64,000 nt of DNA from Phycicoccus sp. HDW14 (lineage in GTDB: Bacteria > Actinomycetota > Actinomycetes > Actinomycetales > Dermatophilaceae). The stretch is taken from NCBI RefSeq assembly GCF_011383005.1, contig NZ_CP049935.1:3968001-4032000 (forward strand), given 5' to 3'. Made by a program: the position numbers and the translations under genes. The notes under the pieces were generated by a model. It was given only the letters and a program-made list of their open reading frames with translations, did not search any database and was not told the origin of the DNA. This document shows, in pieces, positions 25,918-36,341 of this stretch. Every line of letters starts with the position of its first letter. Within the stretch, counting starts at the first letter, position 1.

Positions 25918-25993
25918 CCCGACTTCTTGCCCAGAACCCACCTCTGAGCCCCCATGTCGGGCGGGAGAGGTGGGTTCTGGGCAATGAGTCGGG
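25918..25993. terminator. 28-bp palindrome before tilS
   Basis: Arms 25918-25945 and 25966-25993 pair over 28 positions with two adjacent mismatches and a 20-base loop. It begins 8 bases after the metalloprotease stop and ends 10 bases before the tilS GTG, so it could also affect tilS expression. Confidence 0.6.
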
Positions 25994-26003
25994 ATGATCG
26001 GGG

Positions 26004-27014
26004 GTGGACGACCCGATGACGCGCGCGTGGGGGAGGCCGCACCCGGCGGTCGCGGCCATCCGGTCGGCGGTGCGCGCCACCCTCGCCGAGTGCGAACCCG
26101 GCGACCTCGTCCTCGTCGCGTGCAGCGGGGGAGCGGACTCGACCGCACTCGCCGACGCCGCCCGGTTCGAGGGCGCGCGCGCCGGCCTGAGGGTCGGCGC
26201 CGTCGTCGTCGACCACGGCCTGCAGGACGGCTCGCGCGACGTCGCCGACCAGGCCGGTGCCCGGCTGCGGACGCTGGGCACGGACCCGGTCCTCGTGACG
26301 AGCACGTGGGCGATGGCCGACACGTCCGACGGGCTCGAGGCGATGGCCCGCGCCGCCCGCTACCGGGCGCTCGACGAGGCGGCCGACCACCTCGGCGCCC
26401 GGCTCGTCCTGCTCGGTCACACCCGCGACGACCAGGCCGAGCAGGTGCTGCTCGGCCTCGCGCGCGGCTCGGGCGCCCGCAGCCTCGCCGGGATGCCCGC
26501 CGCCCGCGACCGGTACCGCCGCCCCCTCCTCGCGGTCACGCGCCGGCAGACCCGGGAGGCCTGCACCGCCGAGGGCCTCACCTGGTGGCAGGACCCGATG
26601 AACGAGGACCCCGCGTTCACCCGCGTCCGCGCGCGCCGCGCCCTCGCCGACCTCGAGGCCGACCTCGGCCCCGGCCTGGCCGCCGCCCTCGCCCGCACCG
26701 CCGCCCAGCTGCGGGAGGACGCCGACCTCCTCGACGCCCTCGCCGACGCCGCGGTGGCCTCCCTCGGGGACGTCGGCCCCTGGGACGTCGAAGCCCTCGC
26801 CGCCCTCCCGCGACCGGTCCGCACCCGCACCTGGCGCCGCCTCCTGACCGCCGCCGGAGCCCCCGCGGGGCAGCTGACGAGCCGGCACACCGACGCCTGC
26901 GACCGCCTCCTGACCCACTGGCACGGGCAGGGCCCGGTGCACCTCCCCGGCGGCCGGCGCGCGACCCGGTCCGACGGTCGGGTGTCCATCGCCCCCGCCG
27001 CTCGGGTTGAATAG
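26004..27014 (+). CDS. tilS: tRNA(Ile)-lysidine synthetase
   Basis: This 336-residue N-type ATP pyrophosphatase has the PP-loop [11 protein letters not shown] (residues 41-51), the [19 protein letters not shown] segment and the [17 protein letters not shown] motif. It attaches lysine to C34 of tRNA-Ile(CAU), changing its codon from AUG to AUA. It is cytoplasmic and essential. The GTG start follows the palindrome closely. It is followed by hpt, as in most actinobacteria. Confidence 0.93.
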   Translation: MDDPMTRAWGRPHPAVAAIRSAVRATLAECEPGDLVLVACSGGADSTALADAARFEGARAGLRVGAVVVDHGLQDGSRDVADQAGARLRTLGTDPVLVTSTWAMADTSDGLEAMARAARYRALDEAADHLGARLVLLGHTRDDQAEQVLLGLARGSGARSLAGMPAARDRYRRPLLAVTRRQTREACTAEGLTWWQDPMNEDPAFTRVRARRALADLEADLGPGLAAALARTAAQLREDADLLDALADAAVASLGDVGPWDVEALAALPRPVRTRTWRRLLTAAGAPAGQLTSRHTDACDRLLTHWHGQGPVHLPGGRRATRSDGRVSIAPAARVE

Positions 27015-27050
27015 CCCCGACCGCCCGCCCACCCCGATCAGGGAGCCGCA

Positions 27051-27601
<551 letters not shown>

Positions 27602-27678
27602 CCGCACCAGCGCCCGCCGGGACGGCGGGTGTCGAACCAGTTCCCCCGCCGGAACACGAGCACCGACGGGCTCGTTGC

Positions 27679-27684
27679 TAGCGT
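27679..27684 (+). promoter_or_regulatory. Candidate ftsH -10 element TAGCGT
   Basis: It lies 75 bases before the ftsH ATG. The leader that follows holds a small CCGGAG/CTCCGG palindrome and the GGAGGGTGG ribosome binding region. Confidence 0.35.
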
Positions 27685-27759
27685 GTACGGGTCCCGCCGG
27701 AGCTCTCCGGGGGACGAGAGACGACGAGCAGGAGGGTGGGGCCAAGGCCCCGCGACCAG

Positions 27760-29861
27760 ATGGACTTCAAACGCATTCTCCGGGCCCCGGTCTTCTGGGT
27801 GCTCGCCGCCCTCGTGCTCCTCCTGCTCGTGTTCACCGTCGGGGCAACGGTGGCTACACGACGATCACGACGGCCCAGGCCGAGAAGCTCATCGCCGACA
27901 AGAAGGTCGACAAGGCGGTGATGACCACCGACAACGTCATCAGCCTCGACCTGAAGTCCGGCCAGTCCTTCTCCGACTCCGAGGCCAAGATCTCCGGCGC
28001 CACCAAGGTGCGGGCCGAGTACGTCGACGCCCGGGCCGAGCAGCTCGTCCAGGAGCTGAAGACCTCGCTGCCGGACGGCTACGACGACAAGGTCGAGGGC
28101 GACAGCGCCTTCTGGACCCTGTTCATCTCCTTCTTCCCCGTGCTGCTGCTCGTCGGCCTCTTCTGGTTCCTCATGAGCCAGGCCCAGGGCGGCGGCTCGC
28201 GGGTCATGCAGTTCGGCAAGTCGCGGGCCAAGCTCGCGACCAAGGACACCCCGAAGGTGACCTTCTCCGACGTCGCGGGCGCCGACGAGGCCGTCGAGGA
28301 GCTCCACGAGATCGTCGAGTTCCTCCGCGAGCCGGCGAAGTTCCTCGCCGTGGGCGCCAAGATCCCCAAGGGCGTCCTGCTCTACGGCCAGCCCGGTACC
28401 GGCAAGACCCTCCTCGCGCGCGCCGTCGCCGGTGAGGCCGGGGTGCCGTTCTACTCGATCTCCGGCTCGGACTTCGTCGAGATGTTCGTCGGTGTCGGCG
28501 CCTCCCGCGTCCGCGACCTCTTCGAGCAGGCCAAGGCCAACGCGCCGGCCATCGTCTTCGTCGACGAGATCGACGCCGTCGGACGCCACCGCGGTGCCGG
28601 TCTCGGCGGCGGCCACGACGAGCGCGAGCAGACGCTCAACCAGCTGCTCGTCGAGATGGACGGCTTCGACGTCAAGACCAACGTCATCCTCATCGCGGCC
28701 ACGAACCGGCCCGACATCCTCGACCCCGCCCTGCTGCGCCCGGGCCGCTTCGACCGCCAGATCGCCGTCGAGAACCCCGACATGATCGGGCGGCACAAGA
28801 TCCTCCAGGTCCACGCGCAGGGCAAGCCGATGGCCTCCGACGTCGACCTGCTCGCCGTCGCCCGCCGCACCCCGGGCATGACCGGTGCCGACCTGGCCAA
28901 CGTCCTCAACGAGGCCGCGCTGCTCACGGCCCGCACGAACAAGAAGCTCATCGACGACGAGGTCCTCGACGAGGCCATCGACCGCGTCATCGCCGGCCCG
29001 CAGAAGCGCACGCGCATCATGTCGGCCAAGGAGCGCAAGATCACGGCGTACCACGAGGGTGGGCACGCCCTCGTCGCGGCGGGGATGAACAACCTCGACC
29101 CCGTCACGAAGGTGACGATCCTCCCGCGCGGTCGGGCCCTCGGCTACACGATGGTCATGCCCGTCGACGACAAGTACTCGACGACCCGCAACGAGATCCT
29201 CGACCAGCTGGCCTACGCGCTCGGCGGCCGGGTCGCGGAGGAGATCATCTTCCACGACCCCACCACCGGTGCCGCGAACGACATCGAGAAGGCCACCGCG
29301 ATGGCCCGCAAGATGGTCACCGAGTTCGGCATGAGCGAGCGGGTCGGCGCGATCAAGCTCGGCCAGAGCCAGGGCGAGCCGTTCCTCGGGCGCGACATGG
29401 GCCACCAGCGCGACTACTCCGAGCAGGTCGCGGCGGTCGTCGACGAGGAGGTCCGCAAGCTCATCGACTCCGCGCACGACGAGGCCTGGCACGTCGTCAA
29501 CGACAACCGCGACATCCTCGACGCCCTCGTCCTCGAGCTGCTCGAGAAGGAGACGCTCAACGCCGCCGAGCTCGCGGAGATGTTCAAGGACATCCACAAG
29601 CGCCCGCAGCGGCCGTTGTGGCTCTCCAGCGAGCACCGCACGCTCTCGGACATCCCGCCCGTGCTCACCCCCGCCGAGGAGGCCGCGATGGCCGGTCGCA
29701 ACGGCTCGGGCGCGCCGAGCGGTGCCACGCTCAACCCGGGTGACCCCCGCACCGAGGCCGCGATCGACGCGCGCGCGCAGGACGGTGCCCGCCCCGGCCA
29801 CGACGAGCACCCCCCGACCGCGGTCATCGAGGTGCCCGAGGGTGGTCGTGTCGAGCCCTGA
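27760..29861 (+). CDS. ftsH: ATP-dependent zinc metalloprotease FtsH (frame broken near 27845)
   Basis: This membrane-anchored AAA protease removes damaged membrane and regulatory proteins. Transmembrane helix 1 lies at residues 9-28, with a periplasmic loop to about 115 and helix 2 to about 137. Walker A is GQPGTGKT, Walker [12 protein letters not shown], and the second region of homology ends LRPGRFDRQ. The zinc motif is HEGGH (His432). The C-terminus is Gly/Ala/Pro-rich. One G is missing in GGGG at 27841-27844, and the corrected length is 700 residues. The tail overlaps the folE start by 14 bases. Confidence 0.95.
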
Positions 29862-30482
29862 GCCCGACGCCGCCGCGTCGTCGGCTCCGTCGGCCCCGTC
29901 GGCGTCCCGCCCGCCGGTCGACGTGCCGCGCGCCGAGGCGGCGGTCCGCGAGTTCCTGCTCGCCATCGGGAGGACCCCGACCGCGACGGGCTCCAGGAGA
30001 CGCCGAAGCGGGTGGCCAAGGCGGCCCACGAGCTGTACGCCGGGCTCTGGCAGGACCCGGCCGAGATCCTCAGCAAGACGTTCCCGATCGAGCACGAGGA
30101 GCTCGTCATCGTCCGGGACATCCCGATGTACTCGACGTGCGAGCACCACCTGCTGCCCTTCCACGGCGTGGCGCACATCGGGTACATCCCGGGCTCGGAC
30201 GGGACGGTGACCGGGCTGTCCAAGCTCGGGCGCCTCGTCGACGTCTATGCGCGCCGGCCGCAGGTCCAGGAGCAGATCACGACCCAGGTCGCCGACGCCC
30301 TCGTCGAGCACCTCGGGGCGCAGGGCGTCATCGTCGTCGTCGAGGCCGAGCACCTGTGCATGTCGATGCGCGGCGTGCAGAAGCCGGGCTCGCGCACCAT
30401 CACCTCGGCGGTCCGCGGCCAGCTGCGCGACCCCGCCACGCGGGCAGAGGCGATGTCGCTGCTGCTCGGCGGGAAGCGGTGA
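29848..30482 (+). CDS. folE: GTP cyclohydrolase I (frame broken near 29972)
   Basis: This enzyme converts GTP to dihydroneopterin triphosphate, the first step of folate synthesis. Conserved parts are the zinc ligand region [20 protein letters not shown], the [18 protein letters not shown] motif and the final [10 protein letters not shown]. The first about 30 residues are an Ala/Ser/Pro-rich extension. A missing G at 29970-29972 breaks [21 protein letters not shown], and the corrected length is 211 residues. It is translated from a GTG inside the end of ftsH and overlaps folP by four bases. Confidence 0.94.
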
Positions 30483-31327
30483 CCGCGACCGGGGCCCTCC
30501 CCACGGGGCGACCCGGGCGACCGGTCGTCATGGGCGTCGTCAACGTCACGCCCGACTCCTTCAGCGACGGCGGCGCGTGGTTCCAGCCCGAGGACGCCCT
30601 CGCCCACGGGCGGCTGCTCCTCGAGCAGGGCGCCGACGTGCTCGACGTCGGCGGCGAGTCGACCCGCCCCGGCGCCGAGCGTCCCTCCGAGGCCGAGGAG
30701 CTGCGCCGGGTGCTTCCGGTCGTCGAGGGGCTGGCCCGGCTCGGCACGGTCTCGGTCGACACGATGCGCTCGGGCGTCGCCGCGGCCGCCCTCGACGCCG
30801 GTGCCTCCCTCGTCAACGACGTGTCCGGCGGGCTCGCCGACCCCGAGATGGCCGCACTGGTCGCCGAGCGCGGGGTGCCGTTCGTCGCGATGCACTGGCG
30901 CGGCCACAGCGCCGGGATGCAGGACCGTGCCCACTACGACGACGTCGTCGCCGACGTGTGCCGCGAGCTGCGCGAGCGGGCCGAGGCGCTCGAGGCCGCC
31001 GGGATCGCCCGCGAGCGGCTCGTCCTCGACCCCGGCTTCGGGTTCGCCAAGCTGGCGCACCACAACTGGGAGCTGCTGCGCCGGCTCGACGCGGTGCTCG
31101 ACCTCGGCCTCCCCGTGCTCGTCGGCACCTCGCGCAAGAAGTTCCTCGGGCTCGTCGGGCGCGAGGGCCGCGAGGAGCGGGCGCCGCTCGAGCGCGACGT
31201 CGTCACCGCGGTGACGACCGCGCACGCGGCGCGGGCCGGGGCGTGGGGGGTGCGGGTGCACGACGTCGTCGCGGCCGTCGACGCCCTCGACGTCGCCGAG
31301 GAGCTCGGGTCGGTGGGTCCCCGGTGA
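30479..31327 (+). CDS. folP: Dihydropteroate synthase
   Basis: The 282-residue TIM-barrel enzyme joins p-aminobenzoate to hydroxymethyldihydropterin diphosphate and is the sulfonamide target. Motifs are [63 protein letters not shown] and [13 protein letters not shown] 30479 overlaps the folE stop. It is followed with overlap by the fused folB-folK. Confidence 0.95.
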   Translation: MTATGALPTGRPGRPVVMGVVNVTPDSFSDGGAWFQPEDALAHGRLLLEQGADVLDVGGESTRPGAERPSEAEELRRVLPVVEGLARLGTVSVDTMRSGVAAAALDAGASLVNDVSGGLADPEMAALVAERGVPFVAMHWRGHSAGMQDRAHYDDVVADVCRELRERAEALEAAGIARERLVLDPGFGFAKLAHHNWELLRRLDAVLDLGLPVLVGTSRKKFLGLVGREGREERAPLERDVVTAVTTAHAARAGAWGVRVHDVVAAVDALDVAEELGSVGPR

Positions 31328-32244
31328 GCCCCGCCGGCACCGCCCGCGACCGGGTGCTCCTGCGCGGCGTGCGCGGGCGCGGCTTCCACGGGGTCTTCGA
31401 GCACGAGAAGCGCGACGGGCAGGACTTCGTCGTCGACGTCGAGCTGGCCGTCGACCTCGCCGCGCCGGGGGCCTCCGACGACCTCGCCGACACCGTGAAC
31501 TACGGCGAGGTGGGCGCGGCCGCGCTGGCCCGCATCGAGGGCGAGCCGTTCGACCTCATCGAGCGCCTGGCCGAGGTCATCGCCGAGGACGCGTTGTCGC
31601 ACAACGCGGTCGACGAGGTCACGGTCACGGTGCACAAGCCGCAGGCCCCCGTCGGTGTGCCGTTCGAGGACGTCGAGGTGCGGGTCGTGCGCCGGCGCCC
31701 GCCGGTCGCCTCGGTCGTCGCCGTGGGGGCCAACCTGCCGTGGGGCACCAGCTCGCCGGCCGAGACCCTCGCCGGGGCGGTCGAGGCCCTCGGCCACCAC
31801 CCGGCGCTGTCCGTCGTCGCCCGGTCGGCGGTCGTCGAGTCCGACCCGGTCGGGGGACCGGCGGACCAGCCGGTCTACGTCAACGCCGTCGTGCTCGTGC
31901 GCACGTCGCTCTCGCCGGTGTCGCTGCTGCGCGAGCTGCACGCCGTCGAGGCCGCCTTCGACCGCACCCGCGAGGTCCGCTGGGGCGCCCGCACCCTCGA
32001 CCTCGACCTCGTGCAGTACGGCGACCCCACCGACGACACCGACGTCGTCTCGGCCCGTCCGCACCTCACGCTGCCGCACCCGCGGGCGCACGAGCGGGCG
32101 TTCGTCCTCGTGCCGTGGCTCGACGCCGATCCCGGCGCGGTGCTGCGCGTGGCCGACGACGTGGTGCCGGTGGCCGACCTGCTGGCCCGGGTGGACACCT
32201 CCGGGGTCCGCGGGGCCTCGACCGACGTGAGTGAGCTGACTTGA
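31324..32244 (+). CDS. Bifunctional dihydroneopterin aldolase / HPPK (FolB-FolK fusion)
   Basis: A continuous 306-residue frame holds two enzymes. Residues 1-120 are FolB (VLLRGVRGRGFHGVFEHEKRDGQ, DTVNYGEVG, PFDLIERLAE, VTVHKPQAP). Residues 123-295 are FolK, 2-amino-4-hydroxy-6-hydroxymethyldihydropteridine diphosphokinase (VAVGANLPWG, QPVYVNAVV, VRWGARTLDLDLVQYGD, LTLPHPRAHERAFVLVPW). Together they turn dihydroneopterin into the diphosphate used by FolP. The genes are separate in many relatives. The fusion is read directly from an unbroken frame with no stop or internal ribosome binding site. Confidence 0.92.
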   Translation: MSPAGTARDRVLLRGVRGRGFHGVFEHEKRDGQDFVVDVELAVDLAAPGASDDLADTVNYGEVGAAALARIEGEPFDLIERLAEVIAEDALSHNAVDEVTVTVHKPQAPVGVPFEDVEVRVVRRRPPVASVVAVGANLPWGTSSPAETLAGAVEALGHHPALSVVARSAVVESDPVGGPADQPVYVNAVVLVRTSLSPVSLLRELHAVEAAFDRTREVRWGARTLDLDLVQYGDPTDDTDVVSARPHLTLPHPRAHERAFVLVPWLDADPGAVLRVADDVVPVADLLARVDTSGVRGASTDVSELT

Positions 32245-32717
32245 ACCGCAACGGGATCCGCACCAAGACGCTGACGGTGGTCGCGGTGGTGACCACGGTC
32301 GTCGGCTTCCTCGTCGCGACGGTGGTCACGCGCGACGGCACGTTGCTCCAGCGCCCACCGTGGGTCGCGGGGCTCCTGCTCGTCGTCATGGGCGGGCTCG
32401 TGCTCTGGCTGGCCCGGCCGGTGCGCCACCACCTGCGCAGCGGCCGCCGCACCTCCGTCGACGCCCTGCGCGCCGCCCGCACCGTCGTCCTCGCCCAGGC
32501 CGGGGCGCTCACGGGTGCGGCGGCGGCGGGGTGGTACCTCGGGCAGCTGCTCGTGCTGCTCACCGACCTCTCGCTCGTCGCCAACCGCGAACGGCTGCTG
32601 CCCTTCGGCCTGATGACCGTCGCGTCCCTCCTCCTCGCGGGGGCCGGGATGCTGGCGCAGGCGTGGTGCCGCATCGACGAGTCCGACGACGACCGGCCCG
32701 ACGACCACGACGACTGA
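32241..32717 (+). CDS. DUF3180 membrane protein
   Basis: The 158-residue protein has four hydrophobic helices (about residues 9-30, 40-60, 82-112 and 122-143) and a very acidic C-terminus (DESDDDRPDDHDD). The WYLGQLLVLLTDLSLVANRERLLPFGLM segment between helices three and four fits DUF3180, which regularly follows folK in actinobacteria. It starts with TTG overlapping the folB-folK stop. Its function is unknown. Confidence 0.82.
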   Translation: MNRNGIRTKTLTVVAVVTTVVGFLVATVVTRDGTLLQRPPWVAGLLLVVMGGLVLWLARPVRHHLRSGRRTSVDALRAARTVVLAQAGALTGAAAAGWYLGQLLVLLTDLSLVANRERLLPFGLMTVASLLLAGAGMLAQAWCRIDESDDDRPDDHDD

Positions 32718-32739
32718 GCCACCGGGCCCCGTCGGCTTC

Positions 32740-33426
32740 CTAGGCCAGGTCGGCCCAGAGGACCCAGTTGCCCTCGTAGTGGCCCTTCGCGAGGGGGGTG
32801 CGGGGGTCGCAGGTGATGAGTCGCAGCAGGGGACGGGGGTTGCCGGAGTCCCAGATGGAGTCGTCCCTGGGCGTCTGCTCCTTCGGCATCCCGGCCGAGC
32901 GCCGCACGACGAAGTGCACGACGTCACCGGAGTCGTAGCGCACCGTGACCCGGTCGCCCCGCCGGGCTTCCGGCAGCTCGCGGAAGACGTCGGCGCCGTG
33001 GGCGGGCGTCCCCACGTGGCCGGCGAGGATCGCCGCCCCGGGGTAGCCGGGACGCGGCCAGCCCGGCTCGTCGTACCAGCCCACGACGCCGCCGGGCGGC
33101 GACAGGATGCCGCGGTCGTCGAGCCCGACCGGGCGCACCGGGGCGTCGACGATCGTCTCGCCGTCGGACCGCACGAGCACGACGTGGTCGGGATGGCCGG
33201 ACGGGTTCCTCGAGGCCCGCTGGGTGGCCGTCGTCGTGGGCACGGGCTCGGCCGAGGGGGTCGGGCTCGACGCCGGGGTGTCGCTCACGCTCGACGGGGC
33301 CGTCGTCGGCCGGACCGCGGTCGACCCGGCCGGCGGGTCGGCGCAGGCGGCCAGGGCGCCCACGGCCAGGACCCCCGCCGTCGCGAGGAGCGAGCGGCGG
33401 CAGGTGCCGGGACGTGGGTCGGGCAT
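32740..33426 (-). CDS. Class F sortase, lipoprotein-like
   Basis: The 228-residue protein has a twin-Arg start (CRRSLLATAGVL) and lipobox LAAC (Cys28), followed by a Ser/Thr/Pro linker. The sortase barrel carries catalytic His137 (AGHVGT) and Cys206 (RLITCDP), in the actinobacterial class F manner (VGWYDEPGWPRPG, GPAILAGHV-like). Class F enzymes process sorting-signal proteins at the cell surface, and few substrates are known. The upstream gene (33432-34202) encodes a secreted protein with a C-terminal anchor and is the obvious partner. Five bases separate the two. Confidence 0.85.
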   Translation of the reverse strand: MPDPRPGTCRRSLLATAGVLAVGALAACADPPAGSTAVRPTTAPSSVSDTPASSPTPSAEPVPTTTATQRASRNPSGHPDHVVLVRSDGETIVDAPVRPVGLDDRGILSPPGGVVGWYDEPGWPRPGYPGAAILAGHVGTPAHGADVFRELPEARRGDRVTVRYDSGDVVHFVVRRSAGMPKEQTPRDDSIWDSGNPRPLLRLITCDPRTPLAKGHYEGNWVLWADLA

Positions 33427-33431
33427 CGGCC

Positions 33432-34202
33432 TCAGTGGCGGCGCGGGGCCCGGCGCAGGGCGCGGCGGCCGGCCAGCCCGAGCAGCACGGCGGCGCCGGC
33501 CGCGAGGAGCGGGCCGCCCGTGCTGCCGCCCGGGGTCCCCTCGGCGACGTCGGTCTGGACGAGCGCCGGGCGGACCGGGGAGGCGACGGCCGTCGGTGCC
33601 GTCGTGTCGGTCGGTTCCTCGGTGACGGGGTCGCCGACGGCCCGGAACCGGTCGACGACGGGGTCGCCCTCGCCGTCGAAGGTGCACCGGAGGCCGACGT
33701 TGACGTCCTCCTCGACGAAGACGTAGAAGCTGTCGGCGAGCAGCGTGTACGTGCCGGGGTCGTCGGCCTGGATGACCGCCTCGTCGATGCCGTCGACGTC
33801 GAGGACCACGGGTCCCTCGGCCGGGATCGGCACGGGCCCGTAGCCGAGCTCGAGCTGCTGGGGCTCGTCGGTCTCGGCGATGCCCGTCGCCAGCAGGGTG
33901 CCGCCCGCGAGCCGGGTGCGTCCGGAGGTGCGCAGCGCGGCGACGAAGGCGTCCGGCAGGGTGATGGTGCCGCTGTACGGGGCGATCTCGACCGACGTGC
34001 CGGTGTCCACGACGAGGTCGTCGGCGACGGCGGTGTCCCACGACGCCGTGCCCGGGTCGGTGCCCTCGGTGGCGTCGACGCCCCACTCGCACGAGTAGGC
34101 GAGGTCACCGGAGGCCGCGGAGGCGGGGGCGGCGGACAGGCCGGCGGCGGCGAGGGCACAGCCGACGGCGAGGGCGCAGGCGAGCGCGGAGGGCCTGGGC
34201 AT
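33432..34202 (-). CDS. Secreted cell-surface protein with C-terminal anchor, probable sortase substrate
   Basis: The 256-residue precursor has a signal peptide (residues 1-29, ALAVGCALAAAGLSAAPASA). The beta-rich mature domain has two cysteines (Cys38, Cys173) and acidic strands (DGIDEAVIQADDPGTYTLLADSFYVF). A Thr/Pro linker leads to LVQTD at 214-218, then a hydrophobic helix (231-245) and basic tail RRALRRAPRRH. This is the layout of a sortase sorting signal, though LVQTD is not the canonical LPxTG. The domain resembles actinobacterial DUF6801-type proteins, but that match is tentative. It is immediately followed by a sortase gene. Confidence 0.75.
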   Translation of the reverse strand: MPRPSALACALAVGCALAAAGLSAAPASAASGDLAYSCEWGVDATEGTDPGTASWDTAVADDLVVDTGTSVEIAPYSGTITLPDAFVAALRTSGRTRLAGGTLLATGIAETDEPQQLELGYGPVPIPAEGPVVLDVDGIDEAVIQADDPGTYTLLADSFYVFVEEDVNVGLRCTFDGEGDPVVDRFRAVGDPVTEEPTDTTAPTAVASPVRPALVQTDVAEGTPGGSTGGPLLAAGAAVLLGLAGRRALRRAPRRH

Positions 34203-34315
34203 CTGGGGTCCCCTGGTGGGCAGCGGCGTGAGCCGGGCGGCGGTACGGGCGCGTGCCCGTCCGGGCAATGTAGCCGCTCCCCGGGTGGTTGCGCAGCCCC
34301 GGCCGGCCGCCGCGG

Positions 34316-35317
34316 TCAGCCGAAGCTGTCGAAGTGGACCCGGTCGAGCTGGACCCCGTGGTCGCGCAGCAGGCCGACCGTCGCGTCGGTCATCGGCGGT
34401 GGCCCGGCCACGTGGAAGACGGCGTCCGCCAGCCCCGGCAGGCGGGCCCCGAGGGCCGCCGTCACGAACCCGACGACCCCGCTCCACCCGGCCGACGGCT
34501 CGAGCAGCGCGCCGTGCAGGTGGCCGTCGGGCAGGTCGGCCGCGGCGGCCTCGAGCTCCTCCCAGCAGACCAGCTCGCCCCGGGTCCCGGCGCCGTAGAA
34601 GACGTGCACCGCGCGGGAGGTGCGCCGTCGGGCGAGGTCCTCGGCCATCGCGAGGACCGCCGAGATGCCGGTGCCGCCGGCGACGAGGACGACCGGCGCC
34701 TCGCCCTCGCGCACCCACATGTCGCCGTACGGCAGCTCGAGGGCCACCTCCTGGCCCACGGCCACGTCGAACAGCCGGTTGCTCCCGGGGCGCCCCGGGT
34801 AGCGCTTGGCGATGAACGAGACCTCGTCGGTGCCCGGGACCCCGGCCAGGGAGTAGCACCGCCGCAGGCCGTCACCGAGGTCGAGGATGGCGTGCTGGCC
34901 CGGCCGGTAGACCGCCTCGGCCTCGAGGCGGAACCGGAGGCGGGCCAGGTCGGGGCCGAGGTCCTCGTGCTCGACCAGCCGCCCGCGGTGGTCGCGCAGC
35001 GGCCGCTCCGGCCACGGCTCGGACGAGGTCTGCCCGGTCCGGATCGTCAGGTCGCCGCGGGCTGTGGACTGGCACACCAGCACCCGGCGGCGGCGTTCGT
35101 CGCGCGGGTCGACCGAGGGGGCGTCGAAGAGCAGCTCGGTCTCCCCGTCGAGCACCGTGACCTTGCAGGTGCCGCAGCCGCCCCAGCCACACTCGAAAGG
35201 CAGCCAGGTGCCGGCCCGGCGGGCGGCCGCGAGGAGGCGCTCGCCGGCCTCGACCTCGAACGAGGTGTCGGTGCCGGCGAGCGTCACCCGGTGCCGCAGC
35301 GTGTCGGTGCCGTCCAC
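34316..35317 (-). CDS. tmoF: Diiron monooxygenase reductase component (TmoF-like)
   Basis: The 333-residue electron-transfer protein has an N-terminal plant-type [2Fe-2S] ferredoxin domain with Cys43, Cys48, Cys51 and Cys82 (FECGWGGCGTCKV). An FAD-binding domain follows (RCYSLAG, YGDMWVREG), then an NAD-binding domain (VLVAGGTGISAVLAMAEDL, VFHVAGPPPMTDA). It takes electrons from NADH and passes them to the Rieske ferredoxin of the complex. It is the last gene of the six-gene operon. GTG 35317 is chosen as the only good start before the ferredoxin domain. Confidence 0.9.
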   Translation of the reverse strand: MDGTDTLRHRVTLAGTDTSFEVEAGERLLAAARRAGTWLPFECGWGGCGTCKVTVLDGETELLFDAPSVDPRDERRRRVLVCQSTARGDLTIRTGQTSSEPWPERPLRDHRGRLVEHEDLGPDLARLRFRLEAEAVYRPGQHAILDLGDGLRRCYSLAGVPGTDEVSFIAKRYPGRPGSNRLFDVAVGQEVALELPYGDMWVREGEAPVVLVAGGTGISAVLAMAEDLARRRTSRAVHVFYGAGTRGELVCWEELEAAAADLPDGHLHGALLEPSAGWSGVVGFVTAALGARLPGLADAVFHVAGPPPMTDATVGLLRDHGVQLDRVHFDSFG

Positions 35318-35331
35318 CGGAGGCCGGCCCG

Positions 35332-36339
35332 TCAGCGGGTGGCCGCGGCCGCGACGCCGAGCACGGCGTCGTCGGCGGCCGCGACGACCAGGGCCGGGTC
35401 GAGCGGGTTCGGTGCCGCCCCGAAGAGCGGTGCGAGCCCGGCGACCGCCGCGTGGGCGCGGGGCTGCCAGGTCGCCAGCCACCCCGCGACGACGTCGGCC
35501 ATGGCGGGGTCCTGCTCCACGGCGTACCCCAGAAGCGCCGTGGTCCAGTCCCTGCTGCGCTGGGCGTCGAGCTGGAACTCGGCCATGAGGAGCGACAGGT
35601 ACTCGTCCCCGTTGCGCGACGCCAGCTCGGAGAGCTGCTGGTCGACGACCGCGTCCAGGGCCGGCTTGACGGCGACGTTGAGCGCGACGAAGGCCTCGCC
35701 CCAGTCGCGGACGGTGAGCAGCCGTTCGAGGGTCTCGCGCAGCGGCTGCCACGCCGCCGACTGCTCCCACGGCCCGCGGGCGGTCGAGGTCTCGGCGAGG
35801 TCGTCGCCGTGACCGACGGCCAGGGACTTCGTGTGGTACGCGATCCGCTGGATGCGGCGCAGCTCGTCGGCGGCCTGGAAGTTGGCGCAGTTGATGATGA
35901 ACGCCGTCGGCGCCATCTGCCCGACGTAGAGCCCGGTCATCTGCAGGACGTGCAGCGGAAAACGCAACGGCACGAACAGGTCCCGCAGCGTCGCGACCCA
36001 CGCCGGGTCGAGCGCCGCCACGGACTCGGCCGCCTCGTGGTGGTCGGTCAGCAGGTCGACGTACGTCTCGCGGTCGTGCTGGAGCATCACGTAGTCGGCG
36101 TAGGTGAGCTTCGCCGGGTCCTTGAAGCCCTCCCAGTCCTCGACGGTGAAGGGTGAGCCCTCGCGGTGCTCGAGGTAGAGGCGGTTGAACGGGGCCTGCG
36201 GGTCCATCTCGAACGGCGCCGGCTCGCGCTTGTAGTGGTAGTTGAACTTCGCCGCCGTCGCCTCGTACGAGCTCGGGCGCCGCTTGACGTCGCCGAGCAG
36301 GCTCCACGTCTTCGGGCGCGGTCGCTGGGTGGTGGCCAT
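35332..36339 (-). CDS. tmoE: Diiron monooxygenase hydroxylase beta subunit (TmoE-like)
   Basis: The 335-residue protein matches the beta chain of soluble diiron monooxygenases: RPKTWSLLGDVKRRPSSYE, FNYHYKREPAPFEMDPQAPFNR, LTYADYVMLQHDRETYVD, then a long helical body (FQAADELRRIQRIAYHTKSL). It lacks the diiron ligands, as expected of beta, and supports the alpha2beta2gamma2 hydroxylase. It starts 2 bases after the tmoD stop. Length is close to the about 330 residues of TmoE. Confidence 0.93.
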   Translation of the reverse strand: MATTQRPRPKTWSLLGDVKRRPSSYEATAAKFNYHYKREPAPFEMDPQAPFNRLYLEHREGSPFTVEDWEGFKDPAKLTYADYVMLQHDRETYVDLLTDHHEAAESVAALDPAWVATLRDLFVPLRFPLHVLQMTGLYVGQMAPTAFIINCANFQAADELRRIQRIAYHTKSLAVGHGDDLAETSTARGPWEQSAAWQPLRETLERLLTVRDWGEAFVALNVAVKPALDAVVDQQLSELASRNGDEYLSLLMAEFQLDAQRSRDWTTALLGYAVEQDPAMADVVAGWLATWQPRAHAAVAGLAPLFGAAPNPLDPALVVAAADDAVLGVAAAATR

Positions 36340-36341
36340 CG

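Noticed and set aside
27760..27920. Programmed frameshift in ftsH
   Set aside because: No slippery heptamer with downstream structure, and identical single-base losses occur in many unrelated genes in G/C runs. Sequence error is simpler.
27678..30353. A 891-codon minus-strand open frame opposite ftsH-folE
   Set aside because: Antisense of ftsH, with no recognisable domain and typical shadow composition.
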